Shown here: piece by piece, positions 18,714-27,777 of the stretch
Position numbering within the stretch: position 1 is the stretch's first letter
How the letters are laid out: each line of letters opens with the position of its first letter
NCBI GenBank assembly: GCA_963696325.1
Contig: CAVOJV010000061.1
Location: forward strand, 31,484 to 95,483
DNA length: 64,000 nt
Origin: CAVOJV01 sp963696325
GTDB taxonomy: Bacteria > Pseudomonadota > Gammaproteobacteria > Competibacterales > Competibacteraceae
Direction: 5' to 3'
The notes under the pieces: model-generated
Told to the model about the DNA's origin: nothing
Databases searched by the model: none
What the model saw: the letters and a program-made list of their open reading frames with translations, nothing else
Made by a program: the position numbers and the translations under genes

Positions 18714-19490
18714 TTACTTTTCGACGAACGCCCGCTCGATTAAGTAATCGCCTGGCCGGCCAACCCGGGGTGATATCGTAAAGCCACGTGCGTCCAAGAG
18801 GGCGGAGGTGTCCTGCAGCATGTGTGGGCTGCCGCAAATCATCGCCCGGTCGTGCTCAGGGTTGAGCGGTGGTAGGCCGATGTCCGTAAACAGCTTGCCG
18901 CTGTTGATCAGACCGGTCAGCCGTCCCTGATTGCGAAAGGGTTCGCGCGTTACGGTAGGGTAGTAAATCAGTTTCTCGCGGACGGCATTGCCGAAGAATT
19001 CGCTTTCCGGCAGTTCCTTCGTGATGTAGTTGGCGTAGGCAAGTTCGCTCACGTAACGCACCCCGTGTACCAACACGATTTTCTCAAACCGTTCGTAGGC
19101 TTCCGGGTCTTTGATGATACTCATGAAGGGCGCCAGACCGGTTCCGGTACCCAGCAGATAGAGGTTCTTGCCCGGCAGCAGGTCACGCAGCACGAGCGTG
19201 CCGGTTGGCTTACGGCTTACCAGCAGCGGGTCTCCCACCTTGAGATGCTGCAGGCGCGAAGTGAGCGGGCCGTTCTGGACCTTGATGCTGAAAAACTCGA
19301 GGTGTTCCTCGTAGTTGGCGCTGGCAATGCTGTACGCCCGCAGTAGGGGGCGCCCGTCGACCTCCAGGCCGATCATCACGAAGTGGCCGTTCTCGAAGCG
19401 GAGTCCCCGATCACGGGTGGTCTTGAAGCTGAACAGAGTGTCGTTCCAGTGATGCACGTTCGTCACGCGCTCGATAACAAAATTGGTCAT
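18714..19490 (-). CDS. fpr: Ferredoxin--NADP reductase
   Basis: A 258-residue flavoprotein that moves electrons between NADPH and ferredoxin or flavodoxin. The FAD domain has RAYSIAS with the flavin-contacting arginine and tyrosine, and SRKPTGTLVL. The NADP domain has LLGTGTGLAPFMSI and MICGSPHML, and the chain ends RAFVEK, as in the bacterial FprA-type subclass. It is transcribed against its neighbours. Confidence 0.95.
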   Translation of the reverse strand: MTNFVIERVTNVHHWNDTLFSFKTTRDRGLRFENGHFVMIGLEVDGRPLLRAYSIASANYEEHLEFFSIKVQNGPLTSRLQHLKVGDPLLVSRKPTGTLVLRDLLPGKNLYLLGTGTGLAPFMSIIKDPEAYERFEKIVLVHGVRYVSELAYANYITKELPESEFFGNAVREKLIYYPTVTREPFRNQGRLTGLINSGKLFTDIGLPPLNPEHDRAMICGSPHMLQDTSALLDARGFTISPRVGRPGDYLIERAFVEK

Positions 19491-19639
19491 AAACCCAATC
19501 GCTTGAAGTTATAGTGAAAAAATTAGTTATTATACAGTCTGGGTATCCTTGTTGACATCCTGCCATTCCGCCGGGGGCGCAAGCACATCTTGCCCTTGTT
19601 ACCCTGCCGCTACCACTATCTTAAGCCTAGGTAATCACG

Positions 19640-20035
19640 ATGAAATTGCTTAACACGACAGTCCTTGCTTTCTTGTCGGCGCTCCTGCTCATCCTCACCC
19701 CGTACGCCGCGGGCGCGCAAACCAAGGAACCCAAAAAACCCATAGAGTTGGCGGACCTCGTGGTCGGCACGTATTATGGCGAAGTGGTCTCGGATTCGAA
19801 AGGCAGTTCACAAAGCGATATCACCGTGACGATCACCAAAGGGGGTAAATGGACGGTACAAGTGACTTCTGACTACCCCAGGCTGGGCGCCGTCAATGTT
19901 AAGCTGACCCGCATCGGCAACCAGATCCTCAACGCAACTGGTGACGCCGTATTGCGGCTGGATTTGGAGAAACATCCGCCACACTTGGATTACAACCCCC
20001 ATAACGAAGTGGCGTATGTGGGGAACAGGCAGTAG
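19640..20035 (+). CDS. Exported small protein sharing a domain with the TIR protein at 44906
   Basis: A 131-residue protein with a clear signal peptide: lysine near the start, a hydrophobic core over residues 5-20, and a likely cleavage after AAGA at about residue 25. The mature part, residues 37-131, begins LADLVVGTYYGEV and ends with NPHNEVAYVGNRQ. By eye it shares roughly half its residues, over about 95 positions and with almost no gaps, with the C-terminal domain of the TIR protein (LADLIVGTYSGDV to NPHAELAYAGVRQ). No named family recognised. The domain looks all-beta and would fold in the periplasm. Confidence 0.8.
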   Translation: MKLLNTTVLAFLSALLLILTPYAAGAQTKEPKKPIELADLVVGTYYGEVVSDSKGSSQSDITVTITKGGKWTVQVTSDYPRLGAVNVKLTRIGNQILNATGDAVLRLDLEKHPPHLDYNPHNEVAYVGNRQ

Positions 20036-20191
20036 CAAGCGCCTCAACCCCGAAATCAACTCCCGCCCGGTGGCTGCCCATCAAGCCGCGACCCACCTAC
20101 ACTGCCATGCGACTCCAGCCGGCATTGCTGGTCACAATCCTGGCGGAAGACACACTTTTCCGTTATTCCACTGATTTGATTAAGGCCCGCC

Positions 20192-21622
20192 ATGATACGT
20201 CTGCAAGAAACCATTGAAGTCCCCCAGCCGATTGGAGAGGTTTTCGATTACACCAGCAATTTCGCCAATGTCGCACAATGGGACCCCGGCATTGCCGAAT
20301 CCAGCAAGGTTAGCCAAGGCTCTATCGGGATTGGCGCCGAGTTTCGGGTGCGGGTCAAATTCGGGCCGTTGCATACTATCCCCATGACTTATGCCATTGT
20401 TACCTATGAACCGCCTTTTCGAGTAGTGCTGGAGGGCAAGGGCGATACCATCCAGGCACTCGATGATATTCAATTCGCCGCCACGGCCACCGGCACGCGG
20501 ATCACCTACACGGCGGATTTGTCCTTTCAAGGGTTCATGGGCCATGTTGTGCCCTACCTGAAGGGGACGCTGGATAAGGTCGGCAGGAATGCCGTCAAGG
20601 GACTACAGACGGTACTTTCCGAAGATCCACCGGTGCCCTCCCGCGGCACGGTGAATTATCTCGCGGACCGCTTGATTCTGCCCGGCATGTTGGGGTTTAC
20701 CAGCCTAGGCTACCGCTGGCATAAGCGTTCGTGGAAACCGCTGGCGGTGTCGTTGCGGGGGCAAACGGCTATCGTCACTGGGGCGACATCCGGGCTGGGA
20801 CTCGCCGCGGCCCGGCAACTGGCCGGGCTGGGCGCCCGCGTCGTCCTAGTGGGTCGCAACCGGGAAAAAGCCGAGGCCAGCCGGAATGACATTATCACCG
20901 CCACCGGCAATGACGGTATCACGGTCGAGATCGCCGATCTTGGACTGCTGGAGGAGGTAAGGCAACTGGCGGAACGATTGCTCCAGAACGAACCCCGGAT
21001 TCAGATTCTCGTCAACAACGCCGGCGTGTTGCTCGCCCCGCGGACTACCAATGCGGAAGGCAATGAGATGACGCTGGCGACCAATCTGTTGGCCCCCTTC
21101 CTGCTGACCAATCTGCTGATTCCACGACTTAAGGAATCGGCGCCGGCCCGGATTGTCAACGTGTCGTCGGGCGGGATGTACACCAGCGGCGTTGACGTAG
21201 ACGATCTGCAGTACAAGAAAGGTTCCTATGACGGCAGCAGAGCCTATGCGCGCACCAAGCGGGCCTTGGTGATTCTGACCGAGCTATGGGCGAAGCAACT
21301 GAAGGACAGCGGCGTAGTCGTGCATGCCATGCATCCCGGTTGGGCAGATACCCCAGGCGTGGAGACCTCACTGCCCACATTCTACAGGATCACCAGGCGC
21401 TTCCTGCGCACGCCGGAGGAAGGCGCCGATACGATCACCTGGCTGGCCGCCTCGCGGGAGGCGGGTAAGGTGAGTGGCCGCTTCTGGCTGGATCGCGAAC
21501 CCCATACCACCCATATTCTTCCCGGCACCTGGGCGTCACAAAAGGAACGCCAGCAATTATGGGATGCGCTGGCGGAATTGGCGGGTTGGCATGAAGCGGC
21601 CAGCGAGCGGGTGGCTGAATAG
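20192..21622 (+). CDS. SRPBCC (START-like) domain fused to a DHRS12-type short-chain dehydrogenase
   Basis: A 476-residue two-domain protein. Residues 1-148 form an SRPBCC/polyketide-cyclase-like lipid- or ligand-binding fold (QETIEVPQPIGEVFDYTSNF, then DIQFAATATGTRITYTADL). Residues about 185-460 form a short-chain dehydrogenase with the cofactor motif TGATSGLG, ILVNNAGVL, the catalytic serine in NVSSGGMY and the YxxTK-type catalytic pair in RAYARTKRA (threonine before the lysine). HPGWADTPGVETSLP is typical of the DHRS12 subgroup. The hydrophobic-ligand domain may deliver the substrate to the reductase. The substrate is unknown. Confidence 0.85.
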   Translation: MIRLQETIEVPQPIGEVFDYTSNFANVAQWDPGIAESSKVSQGSIGIGAEFRVRVKFGPLHTIPMTYAIVTYEPPFRVVLEGKGDTIQALDDIQFAATATGTRITYTADLSFQGFMGHVVPYLKGTLDKVGRNAVKGLQTVLSEDPPVPSRGTVNYLADRLILPGMLGFTSLGYRWHKRSWKPLAVSLRGQTAIVTGATSGLGLAAARQLAGLGARVVLVGRNREKAEASRNDIITATGNDGITVEIADLGLLEEVRQLAERLLQNEPRIQILVNNAGVLLAPRTTNAEGNEMTLATNLLAPFLLTNLLIPRLKESAPARIVNVSSGGMYTSGVDVDDLQYKKGSYDGSRAYARTKRALVILTELWAKQLKDSGVVVHAMHPGWADTPGVETSLPTFYRITRRFLRTPEEGADTITWLAASREAGKVSGRFWLDREPHTTHILPGTWASQKERQQLWDALAELAGWHEAASERVAE

Positions 21623-21684
21623 CCGTTTCAGTAGCAGGCTTCGATCATGGATATGATGGCGACCGAGAGGTGGTCGCAAAACGC

Positions 21685-21713
21685 TTGACTATCGTACGAT
21701 CGTTCGATATGGT
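21685..21713 (+). promoter_or_regulatory. Sigma-70 promoter of the lexA2-imuAB-dnaE2 operon
   Basis: TTGACT at 21685-21690 and TATGGT at 21708-21713 are separated by 17 bp, the ideal spacing. The predicted start of transcription, 6-8 bases after the -10 box, falls at the A of the lexA2 ATG (21720), and no Shine-Dalgarno precedes that ATG. The message is therefore probably leaderless. The spacer is filled by an operator dyad. Confidence 0.7.
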
Positions 21714-21737
21714 AAGCGCATGTCGAACGATCGTACG
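21693..21737. promoter_or_regulatory. LexA2-type double operator: 15-bp perfect inverted repeat over promoter and start codon
   Basis: CGTACGATCGTTCGA (21693-21707) and its exact reverse complement TCGAACGATCGTACG (21723-21737) are separated by 15 bp that hold the -10 box and the ATG. Each arm is itself nearly palindromic (TCGWACGATCGTWCGA) and contains GTAC-N4-GTTC, close to the GTAC-N4-GTGC type reported for LexA2 of pseudomonads. The arms lie on one DNA face roughly three helical turns apart (30 bp centre to centre). Bound repressor would block both polymerase and the start site. Confidence 0.75.
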
Positions 21738-22298
21738 TATCTCGCCAAGCTCCAGGATTATTATGCGCAATATCGCGTGTTGCCGTCCTACGCCACGCTC
21801 AGCAAGCTGCTGGGCTTCACGTCCAAATCGTCCGCGGCGGCACTCGTCGCCCGCCTTCAGCGGGCCGGTTACCTTAACAGTACCCCCGACAAACGGCTCA
21901 GCCCGACCCGGCGCTTCTTCGAACGATTGATAGCCCAGGACCCGGTGCGGGCTGGGCTGCCCAATCCGGCTGGCGATGGGGTTGATGATGCTCTGCTCCT
22001 CGATGGCTTTCTTGTCGAACACCCTTCCGAGACGATCATGGTGCGAGTCAAGGGGGATTCGATGCGGGATGCCGGCATCCTGGAAGGCGATTTGGTGGTG
22101 GTCGAGAAACGGCATTCCGCCAGCAGAGGAGACATCGTCGTGGCCATCGTCGATAACCAGTTTACGCTCAAGCGCCTTGACCAGGAAAATGGCGAGTATG
22201 TGTTGCGTCCTGCCAACCCCGCCTACGCCCCCCTCCGCCCACAAGGGCAACTGGAGATCATCGGCGTCGTGGTGGGACTCGCCCGCAAGTACAAATAG
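21720..22298 (+). CDS. lexA2: LexA2-type SOS repressor with UmuD-like protease domain
   Basis: A 192-residue repressor. Residues 1-60 form a LexA winged helix (LPSYATLSKLLGFTSKSSAAALVARL). The C-terminal S24 peptidase (about 78-190) resembles UmuD more than LexA1: the cleavage site is Ala-Gly in PVRAGLPNPAGD, followed by DGFLVEHPSETIMVRV, the catalytic serine in GDSMRDAGI and the lysine in FTLKRL. RecA filaments would trigger self-cleavage after DNA damage and release the operon. It overlaps its own operator and heads lexA2-imuA-imuB-dnaE2, with gaps of 11, 14 and 16 bp. Confidence 0.9.
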   Translation: MSNDRTYLAKLQDYYAQYRVLPSYATLSKLLGFTSKSSAAALVARLQRAGYLNSTPDKRLSPTRRFFERLIAQDPVRAGLPNPAGDGVDDALLLDGFLVEHPSETIMVRVKGDSMRDAGILEGDLVVVEKRHSASRGDIVVAIVDNQFTLKRLDQENGEYVLRPANPAYAPLRPQGQLEIIGVVVGLARKYK

Positions 22299-22309
22299 CG
22301 CTAGTCGCC

Positions 22310-23050
22310 ATGACCCTCCGCACTACCGCCTTGTCAGTCGTCCTGCAGCACCCGGCACTATGGCGGGGCAGTGAATGCGCATCGGTCAACCTGCCCAGCC
22401 TGCCCACCGGGTTCCCCGCGCTGGATGCCTTGCTGCCCGGCGGTGGTTGGCCACGGGGCGCATTGACAGAGTTGTTACCGACCTGCCTGGGCGTCGGCGA
22501 GATGCGGCTGATTTTGCCTGCCTTGCAGCGCCTGACCCAGGTGGGGCAGTGGGTTGTCCTGATCGACCCACCCCATATACCTTACGCACCCGCGCTGGCA
22601 TCGGCGGGAGTAAGGCTGGCACGGCTCGCGGTGGTGCGACCGAGCCAGCCGCCGGATAGCCTGTGGGCGGCAGAGCAAGCCTTGCGGGCGGGCTGTTGCG
22701 GCGCGGTGGTGTGCTGGCCCATCACCCGGGATCAGCGCGTGCTGCGGCGCCTGCAACTGGCCGCTGAAGCTGGCAAGTCGTGGGGAGTGCTCTATCGGCC
22801 TGCCGCCTTGGTGACTTGTCCCTCGCCGGCCCCATTACGCATGGCGATCACCACCGTCGACCGCCGCATCACCGTTACCATTCTGAAGCGTCGTGGCGGC
22901 AGCGCGCCGGCTCCGCTTTGTCTCTCTGCGGATAAGCCGGCACCCTGGCCGGATGGCCCGCCAAGCGTCAGGGCGATCGACGCAACACCCTCACCCCGCA
23001 GTTCCCCTTGCGCCGACGGGTGTTGCGCGGAACGCAATGAACAGCGGTAG
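22310..23050 (+). CDS. imuA: ImuA-type translesion synthesis accessory protein
   Basis: A 246-residue RecA-fold relative of the SulA/ImuA group. It starts with the usual GSECASVNLPSLPTGFPALDALLPGGGWPRG pattern (residues about 20-50), a degenerate Walker region, and continues with ELLPTCLGVGEMRL and a TLRPAA-like strand (VLYRPAALV). The last 35 residues are poorly conserved. ImuA works with ImuB and DnaE2 to copy damaged DNA. The position directly before imuB supports the call more than any single motif. Confidence 0.85.
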   Translation: MTLRTTALSVVLQHPALWRGSECASVNLPSLPTGFPALDALLPGGGWPRGALTELLPTCLGVGEMRLILPALQRLTQVGQWVVLIDPPHIPYAPALASAGVRLARLAVVRPSQPPDSLWAAEQALRAGCCGAVVCWPITRDQRVLRRLQLAAEAGKSWGVLYRPAALVTCPSPAPLRMAITTVDRRITVTILKRRGGSAPAPLCLSADKPAPWPDGPPSVRAIDATPSPRSSPCADGCCAERNEQR

Positions 23051-23064
23051 CGGCGGGATTCGGC

Positions 23065-24498
23065 ATGCGTTGGGTTGCCCTTCATATTCCCACGCTGGCT
23101 CTGGAGATCTTTACGCGCGCGCTGGCAACGCCCGAACCATTCGTGGTCAGTACCGGTCCCGCCCAGCGCCCGCTGGTTTATGCCTGTAATGTCGCCGCGC
23201 ACGGGCTGGGAGTCAGGCCCGGCATGACGGTGGCCGCTGCCCAGGCCCTCGCCGGGAGCCTTCCGATCCGACCGCGTGACTCCCACGCGGAAGCCCGCTG
23301 TGTGAAGACGCTGGCGGGCTGGGCGGGACAGTTCACGCCATCGGTCAGTCTGGTCGGACAGCGCGGCCTGTTGCTAGAGGTCTCCGGTAGCCTGCGGCTG
23401 TTCGGAGGACTGGAAGCCATCGTACAGGCGCTGCAGACGGGTATCGGCGCGCTGGGTTACAGCGCCTGTGTCGCGGCGGCTCCGACGCCGCTGGGAGCCT
23501 GGTTGCTGGCCCGCGCCGGGCAATCGCTCACGATCGATGACCCAGAGGAACTTGCCATTAGGCTGGCGGCACTGCCGCTCGCGTTGCTGGAGCCGTCGCT
23601 CAGTACGCTGGATAATTTACAGGCCCTCGGCGTCCGCACGCTCGGTGACTGCGTGCGGCTACCGCGCGACGGCCTCGCCCGGCGCTTCGGCCAGCAGCTG
23701 CTGGATGCCCTGGATCGCGCGCTGGGCAAGATCCCCGATCCACGGGTGTTTGTCACCCCCGCGGCGCGCTTTGTGGCGAGGCTGGAGCTACCGGCCGAGG
23801 TTATCGAGACAGCAGCACTCCTGTTCGCCCTGCGCCGCCTGTTGACAGAACTGGAAGGCTTCCTGCGCGGGCGCGACGCCGGGGTGCAACAACTCTGTCT
23901 GGACTGCGCGCATGGCAACGGCAATAGCACGGAAATCACTATCGGGCTGGTCACACCCGCCAGGGACGCCGCCCAGCTGCTGATGCTGCTGCGCGAACGG
24001 ATCAATGGGACCGAGCTTCCCGCCCCGGTGCGCGCGCTGGTACTGCGGGCGAAGACCCCGGTTCCGTACCGGCCCTGCCAGCACCAACTGGTAGCGGACA
24101 CCAGCCTGGAGACCGAGCACTGGGAACGGCTGCTGGAACGCTTACACGCCCGTCTCGGAGCGCAGGCGGTGTATGGCCTGGCGACCTGCCCCGATCACCG
24201 GCCCGAGCGCGCCTGGCAGGCGGTTGCCATCGGCGCCGAAACGCCACCGCTTTGCCAGGCTCAGCCGCGGCCGGTCTTTCTGTTGCGTGAACCGCGCTTG
24301 CTCGGCGCAGGGAGCGGGCTGACGCTTGCCGGCCAGCTGCGGATTACGGACGGTCCGGAACGCCTGGAAAGCGGCTGGTGGGATGGACACGATGTCGCTC
24401 GTGACTATTATATCGCCGAAGGTGCCAAGCCGGCCCGTTACTGGGTTTTCCGGGACCTGCGCACCAATGCCTGGTATCTGCATGGCCTGTTCAGTTGA
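23065..24498 (+). CDS. imuB: ImuB, inactive Y-family polymerase
   Basis: A 477-residue Y-family polymerase homologue that acts as a hub between the beta clamp, ImuA and DnaE2. The palm begins MRWVALHIPTLALEIF, where active polymerases have a metal-binding aspartate; here the acidic residues are lost, as usual for ImuB. The helix-hairpin region (STLDNLQALGVRTLGDCVRLP) and little-finger domain follow, and the C-terminal tail ends with the family-typical RYWVFRDLRTNAWYLHGLFS. Damage-induced through the upstream operator. Confidence 0.93.
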   Translation: MRWVALHIPTLALEIFTRALATPEPFVVSTGPAQRPLVYACNVAAHGLGVRPGMTVAAAQALAGSLPIRPRDSHAEARCVKTLAGWAGQFTPSVSLVGQRGLLLEVSGSLRLFGGLEAIVQALQTGIGALGYSACVAAAPTPLGAWLLARAGQSLTIDDPEELAIRLAALPLALLEPSLSTLDNLQALGVRTLGDCVRLPRDGLARRFGQQLLDALDRALGKIPDPRVFVTPAARFVARLELPAEVIETAALLFALRRLLTELEGFLRGRDAGVQQLCLDCAHGNGNSTEITIGLVTPARDAAQLLMLLRERINGTELPAPVRALVLRAKTPVPYRPCQHQLVADTSLETEHWERLLERLHARLGAQAVYGLATCPDHRPERAWQAVAIGAETPPLCQAQPRPVFLLREPRLLGAGSGLTLAGQLRITDGPERLESGWWDGHDVARDYYIAEGAKPARYWVFRDLRTNAWYLHGLFS

Positions 24499-24514
24499 TG
24501 GCGCGAGCTCGCCC

Positions 24515-27500
24515 ATGGACACGCCTGCCTACGCCGAATTGCACTGTCTCAGCAACTTCACCTTTCTGCGCGGTGCCTCGCATCCGGAAGAACTGGTGGG
24601 ACGCGCTCAAGAGCTAGACTATGCGGCGCTCGCCCTCACCGACGAATGTTCGCTGGCCGGGGTGGTACGCGCGCACAGCGCCGCCCTGAGGGCTGGCCTG
24701 GCCCTGATCATCGGGACCGAGATCCAGCTACAGGATGGGCCGCGACTCGTGCTGCTCGCCACTGACCGGGAGGGCTATGGCAATCTTTCCGAACTGATAA
24801 CCCAGGGCCGGCGCGCGGCAGCAAAGGGGGGTTACCGCCTGACCCGCACCGATCTGCAAGGCGGCTTGCCCGGCTGCCTGGCGCTCCTGGTAGCGGGCCG
24901 GTCGGCGGATGCGGCGGACGCCGGCTGGCTCGCGTCGCTGTTTCCCGGCCGGGCCTGGCTGGCGGTCGAGTTGCTCGATCGGCTGCGCGATCCTGACCAT
25001 CTGGACGCCCTGGCCAAGCTGTCGGCGGTTACCGGGCTGCCGCTGGCCGCTACCGGCAACGTGCACATGCACATCCGTGAACGGCGTATCCTGCAAGACA
25101 CTCTCACCGCTATCCGCCTGGGCGTGCCGCTCACCGCGGCGGGCTTTGCGCTCTATCCCAATGGCGAACGCTATCTGCGCCCGCGCCAGCACCTCGCCCG
25201 GTTGTATCCACCGGCGCTGCTGGCGGAGACGCTGCGAATCGCCGAACGCTGCCGGTTTTCTCTCGCCGAACTGCGCTACGAGTACCCGGAGGAAATCGTT
25301 CCCGCCGGCATGACCCCCACCGTTTATCTGCGCACCCTGGTAGCTGCCGGCCTGGCAAGGCGCTTTCCCCGCGGCGCGCCGCGGGCGGTGCGCCAGCTCG
25401 TCGAGCATGAGCTCGCACTCATCGCCGAACTGAGTTACGAACCGTATTTCCTGACCGTGTACGACATCGTCGACTTCGCCCGGCGCCGCGGCATTCTCTG
25501 TCAGGGGCGGGGCTCCGCCGCCAATTCGGCGGTGTGCTACGCGCTGGGGATCACCGAGGTGGATCCGGCGCGGGGCACGCTCCTGTTCGAGCGCTTCATC
25601 TCCCGCGAGCGCAACGAACCACCGGATATCGACGTGGATTTCGAGCACGAACGACGCGAGGAGGTCATCCAGTACCTTTACGATAAATACGGCCGTAGCC
25701 GGGCGGCCCTGACGGCAGCGCTGACCACCTACCGTCCCCGCAGCGCCCTGCGCGACGTGGGCAAAGCCTTAGGATTATCGCTCGATCAGGTGGACCGGCT
25801 CGCCAAGTCGATGACTTGGTGGGACGGCCGGCGGGTTATCCCAGAACGCTTGCGGGAGGCTGGGTTCGACCCAGCCTCCCCCGTGGTCTCCCGGCTCCTG
25901 GAACTGGTCAATACCCTGGCGGGATTCCCGCGCCACCTGTCCCAGCACACCGGGGGCTTCGTCATCGCGCGAGGTCTCCTGGCGCGGCTAGTACCGATCG
26001 AAAATGCCCGCATGCCGGAGCGTACCGTGATCCAGTGGGACAAGGACGATCTGGATACACTGGGTCTGCTCAAGGTGGATGTGCTGGCATTGGGGATGCT
26101 CACCGCCATCCGCAAGGCGCTGGCCCTGATCAGCCAACGGCGGGGAAATCCTTTTGCGCTGGCCGACGTGCCGGCTGAAGATCCCGCCGTGTATGAGATG
26201 CTGTGCCAGGCTGACAGCGTCGGTGTCTTTCAAGTCGAATCACGGGCGCAAATGACGATGCTGCCGCGCCTGCGGCCCAGGTGTTTTTACGACCTGGTGA
26301 TCGAAGTGGCCATCGTGCGCCCTGGCCCTATTCAGGGTGGCATGGTGCATCCCTACCTGCGCCGCCGGCAGGGACTGGAGCCGGTGACCTATCCGTCCGA
26401 GGCGGTCAGGCAGGTCCTGGAACGCACCTTGGGGGTGCCGATCTTTCAGGAACAGGTGATGCAACTCGCCATGGTGGCGGCGGGGTTCAGCGCCGGCGAA
26501 GCCGATCAACTGCGCCGCGCGATGGCCGCCTGGCGGCGCAAGGGTGGCTTGGAGCCGTTCGAAACCAAGCTCATTGAGGGCATGCGTGAACGCGGCTACC
26601 CGTCCGCCTTCGCCCGCCAGATTTTTCAGCAGATCCGGGGTTTTGCCGAATACGGCTTTCCGGAATCCCATGCGGCGAGCTTTGCGCTGCTGGTGTACGT
26701 CTCCGCCTGGCTCAAGCGCCACGAACCGACAGCGTTCGCCTGCGCGCTGCTGAACAGCCAGCCGCTGGGCTTCTACACACCCTCGCAGATCGTGCAGGAT
26801 GTGCGCCGCCATGGGGTGGAGGTCCGGCCTGTGGATGTCACTGTCAGCGACTGGGACTGCACTGTGGAGGAAATCGTCACAGTGGTGCCGCCGCTCCGCC
26901 TGGGCCTGCGGTTGGTGAAGGGACTCTCCGGCGCCGGCGCGCGGCGGCTGATCGAGGCTCGCCGGGTCGGGCCGTTCCTCAGCGTCGACGATCTGGCCGG
27001 ACGCGCCGACTTGAACCGCAAGGATCTGCAGTGCCTGGCCAGCGCCGATGCGCTGGCAGCCCTTTCCGGAGACCGGCATGCGGCGCTGTGGGCGGCGCTT
27101 GGGGTGGAGAATCTGCCGCCGCTGCTTGTCACGACGCAGATTCCCGACGCCGCGCCCGCACTCGGTGTCCCTACTGAAGGGCAAGATATCGTGGCCGATT
27201 ACACCAGCCTCGGCCTGACGCTACGCCGGCATCCGCTGGCCGTGCTGCGTCCCCGCCTGCAACGTCTGGGGACCGTCACCGCGACAATGCTCACGCACTT
27301 GCCGCACGGCCGCCGTGTTCACATCGCCGGTCTCGTGACCTGCCGGCAGCGACCGGCGACGGCCAGCGGCGTCACCTTCGTCACGCTGGAAGACGAGACC
27401 GGCTGCGTCAATGTCGTGGTATGGCGCGAGCTGGCGGACCGGCAACGGCCCACGCTGCTGGGGTCGCGCCTGCTAGGCGTACAGGGAACACTGGAACGCC

Positions 27501-27592
27501 AGGGTGGGGTTATCCATCTGGTGGCAAAACAGCTCACCGATCACAGCCGCCTGCTCGGGGCATTGGCGACCCGCAGCCGGGACTTTTGCTGA
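24515..27592 (+). CDS. dnaE2: Error-prone DNA polymerase DnaE2 (ImuC)
   Basis: A 1025-residue C-family polymerase that extends past lesions with ImuA and ImuB. The start is the ATG at 24515; the frame is open further upstream, but that part lies inside imuB. The PHP domain starts YAELHCLSNFTFLRGASHPEE. The palm has GRGSAANSAVCYALGITEVDP and the catalytic PPDIDVDFEHERREEV. The finger/tau region carries VRPGPIQGGMVHPYLRR, then a helix-hairpin-helix (LDDLAGRADLNRKDL-like VDDLAGRADLNRKDL) and a C-terminal OB fold (VHIAGLVTCRQRP to GCVNVVVW). Length fits the family. Confidence 0.95.
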   Translation: MDTPAYAELHCLSNFTFLRGASHPEELVGRAQELDYAALALTDECSLAGVVRAHSAALRAGLALIIGTEIQLQDGPRLVLLATDREGYGNLSELITQGRRAAAKGGYRLTRTDLQGGLPGCLALLVAGRSADAADAGWLASLFPGRAWLAVELLDRLRDPDHLDALAKLSAVTGLPLAATGNVHMHIRERRILQDTLTAIRLGVPLTAAGFALYPNGERYLRPRQHLARLYPPALLAETLRIAERCRFSLAELRYEYPEEIVPAGMTPTVYLRTLVAAGLARRFPRGAPRAVRQLVEHELALIAELSYEPYFLTVYDIVDFARRRGILCQGRGSAANSAVCYALGITEVDPARGTLLFERFISRERNEPPDIDVDFEHERREEVIQYLYDKYGRSRAALTAALTTYRPRSALRDVGKALGLSLDQVDRLAKSMTWWDGRRVIPERLREAGFDPASPVVSRLLELVNTLAGFPRHLSQHTGGFVIARGLLARLVPIENARMPERTVIQWDKDDLDTLGLLKVDVLALGMLTAIRKALALISQRRGNPFALADVPAEDPAVYEMLCQADSVGVFQVESRAQMTMLPRLRPRCFYDLVIEVAIVRPGPIQGGMVHPYLRRRQGLEPVTYPSEAVRQVLERTLGVPIFQEQVMQLAMVAAGFSAGEADQLRRAMAAWRRKGGLEPFETKLIEGMRERGYPSAFARQIFQQIRGFAEYGFPESHAASFALLVYVSAWLKRHEPTAFACALLNSQPLGFYTPSQIVQDVRRHGVEVRPVDVTVSDWDCTVEEIVTVVPPLRLGLRLVKGLSGAGARRLIEARRVGPFLSVDDLAGRADLNRKDLQCLASADALAALSGDRHAALWAALGVENLPPLLVTTQIPDAAPALGVPTEGQDIVADYTSLGLTLRRHPLAVLRPRLQRLGTVTATMLTHLPHGRRVHIAGLVTCRQRPATASGVTFVTLEDETGCVNVVVWRELADRQRPTLLGSRLLGVQGTLERQGGVIHLVAKQLTDHSRLLGALATRSRDFC

Positions 27593-27777
27593 GCAAGACA
27601 GCATAAGACTTCTTACACGAAGGCTTATCTCACCCTGGCCGCGAAGCTTTCCGCGTTTAGGTCCCACATTTGATCGTGCCGTTCCGTAAAACGCTGGGCG
27701 GCATGTTTTATCCACGGTTACAATAGACGGTACTCGAATCGAACCACTAACCGAACTATGCAAAACCGGGGGACGCG

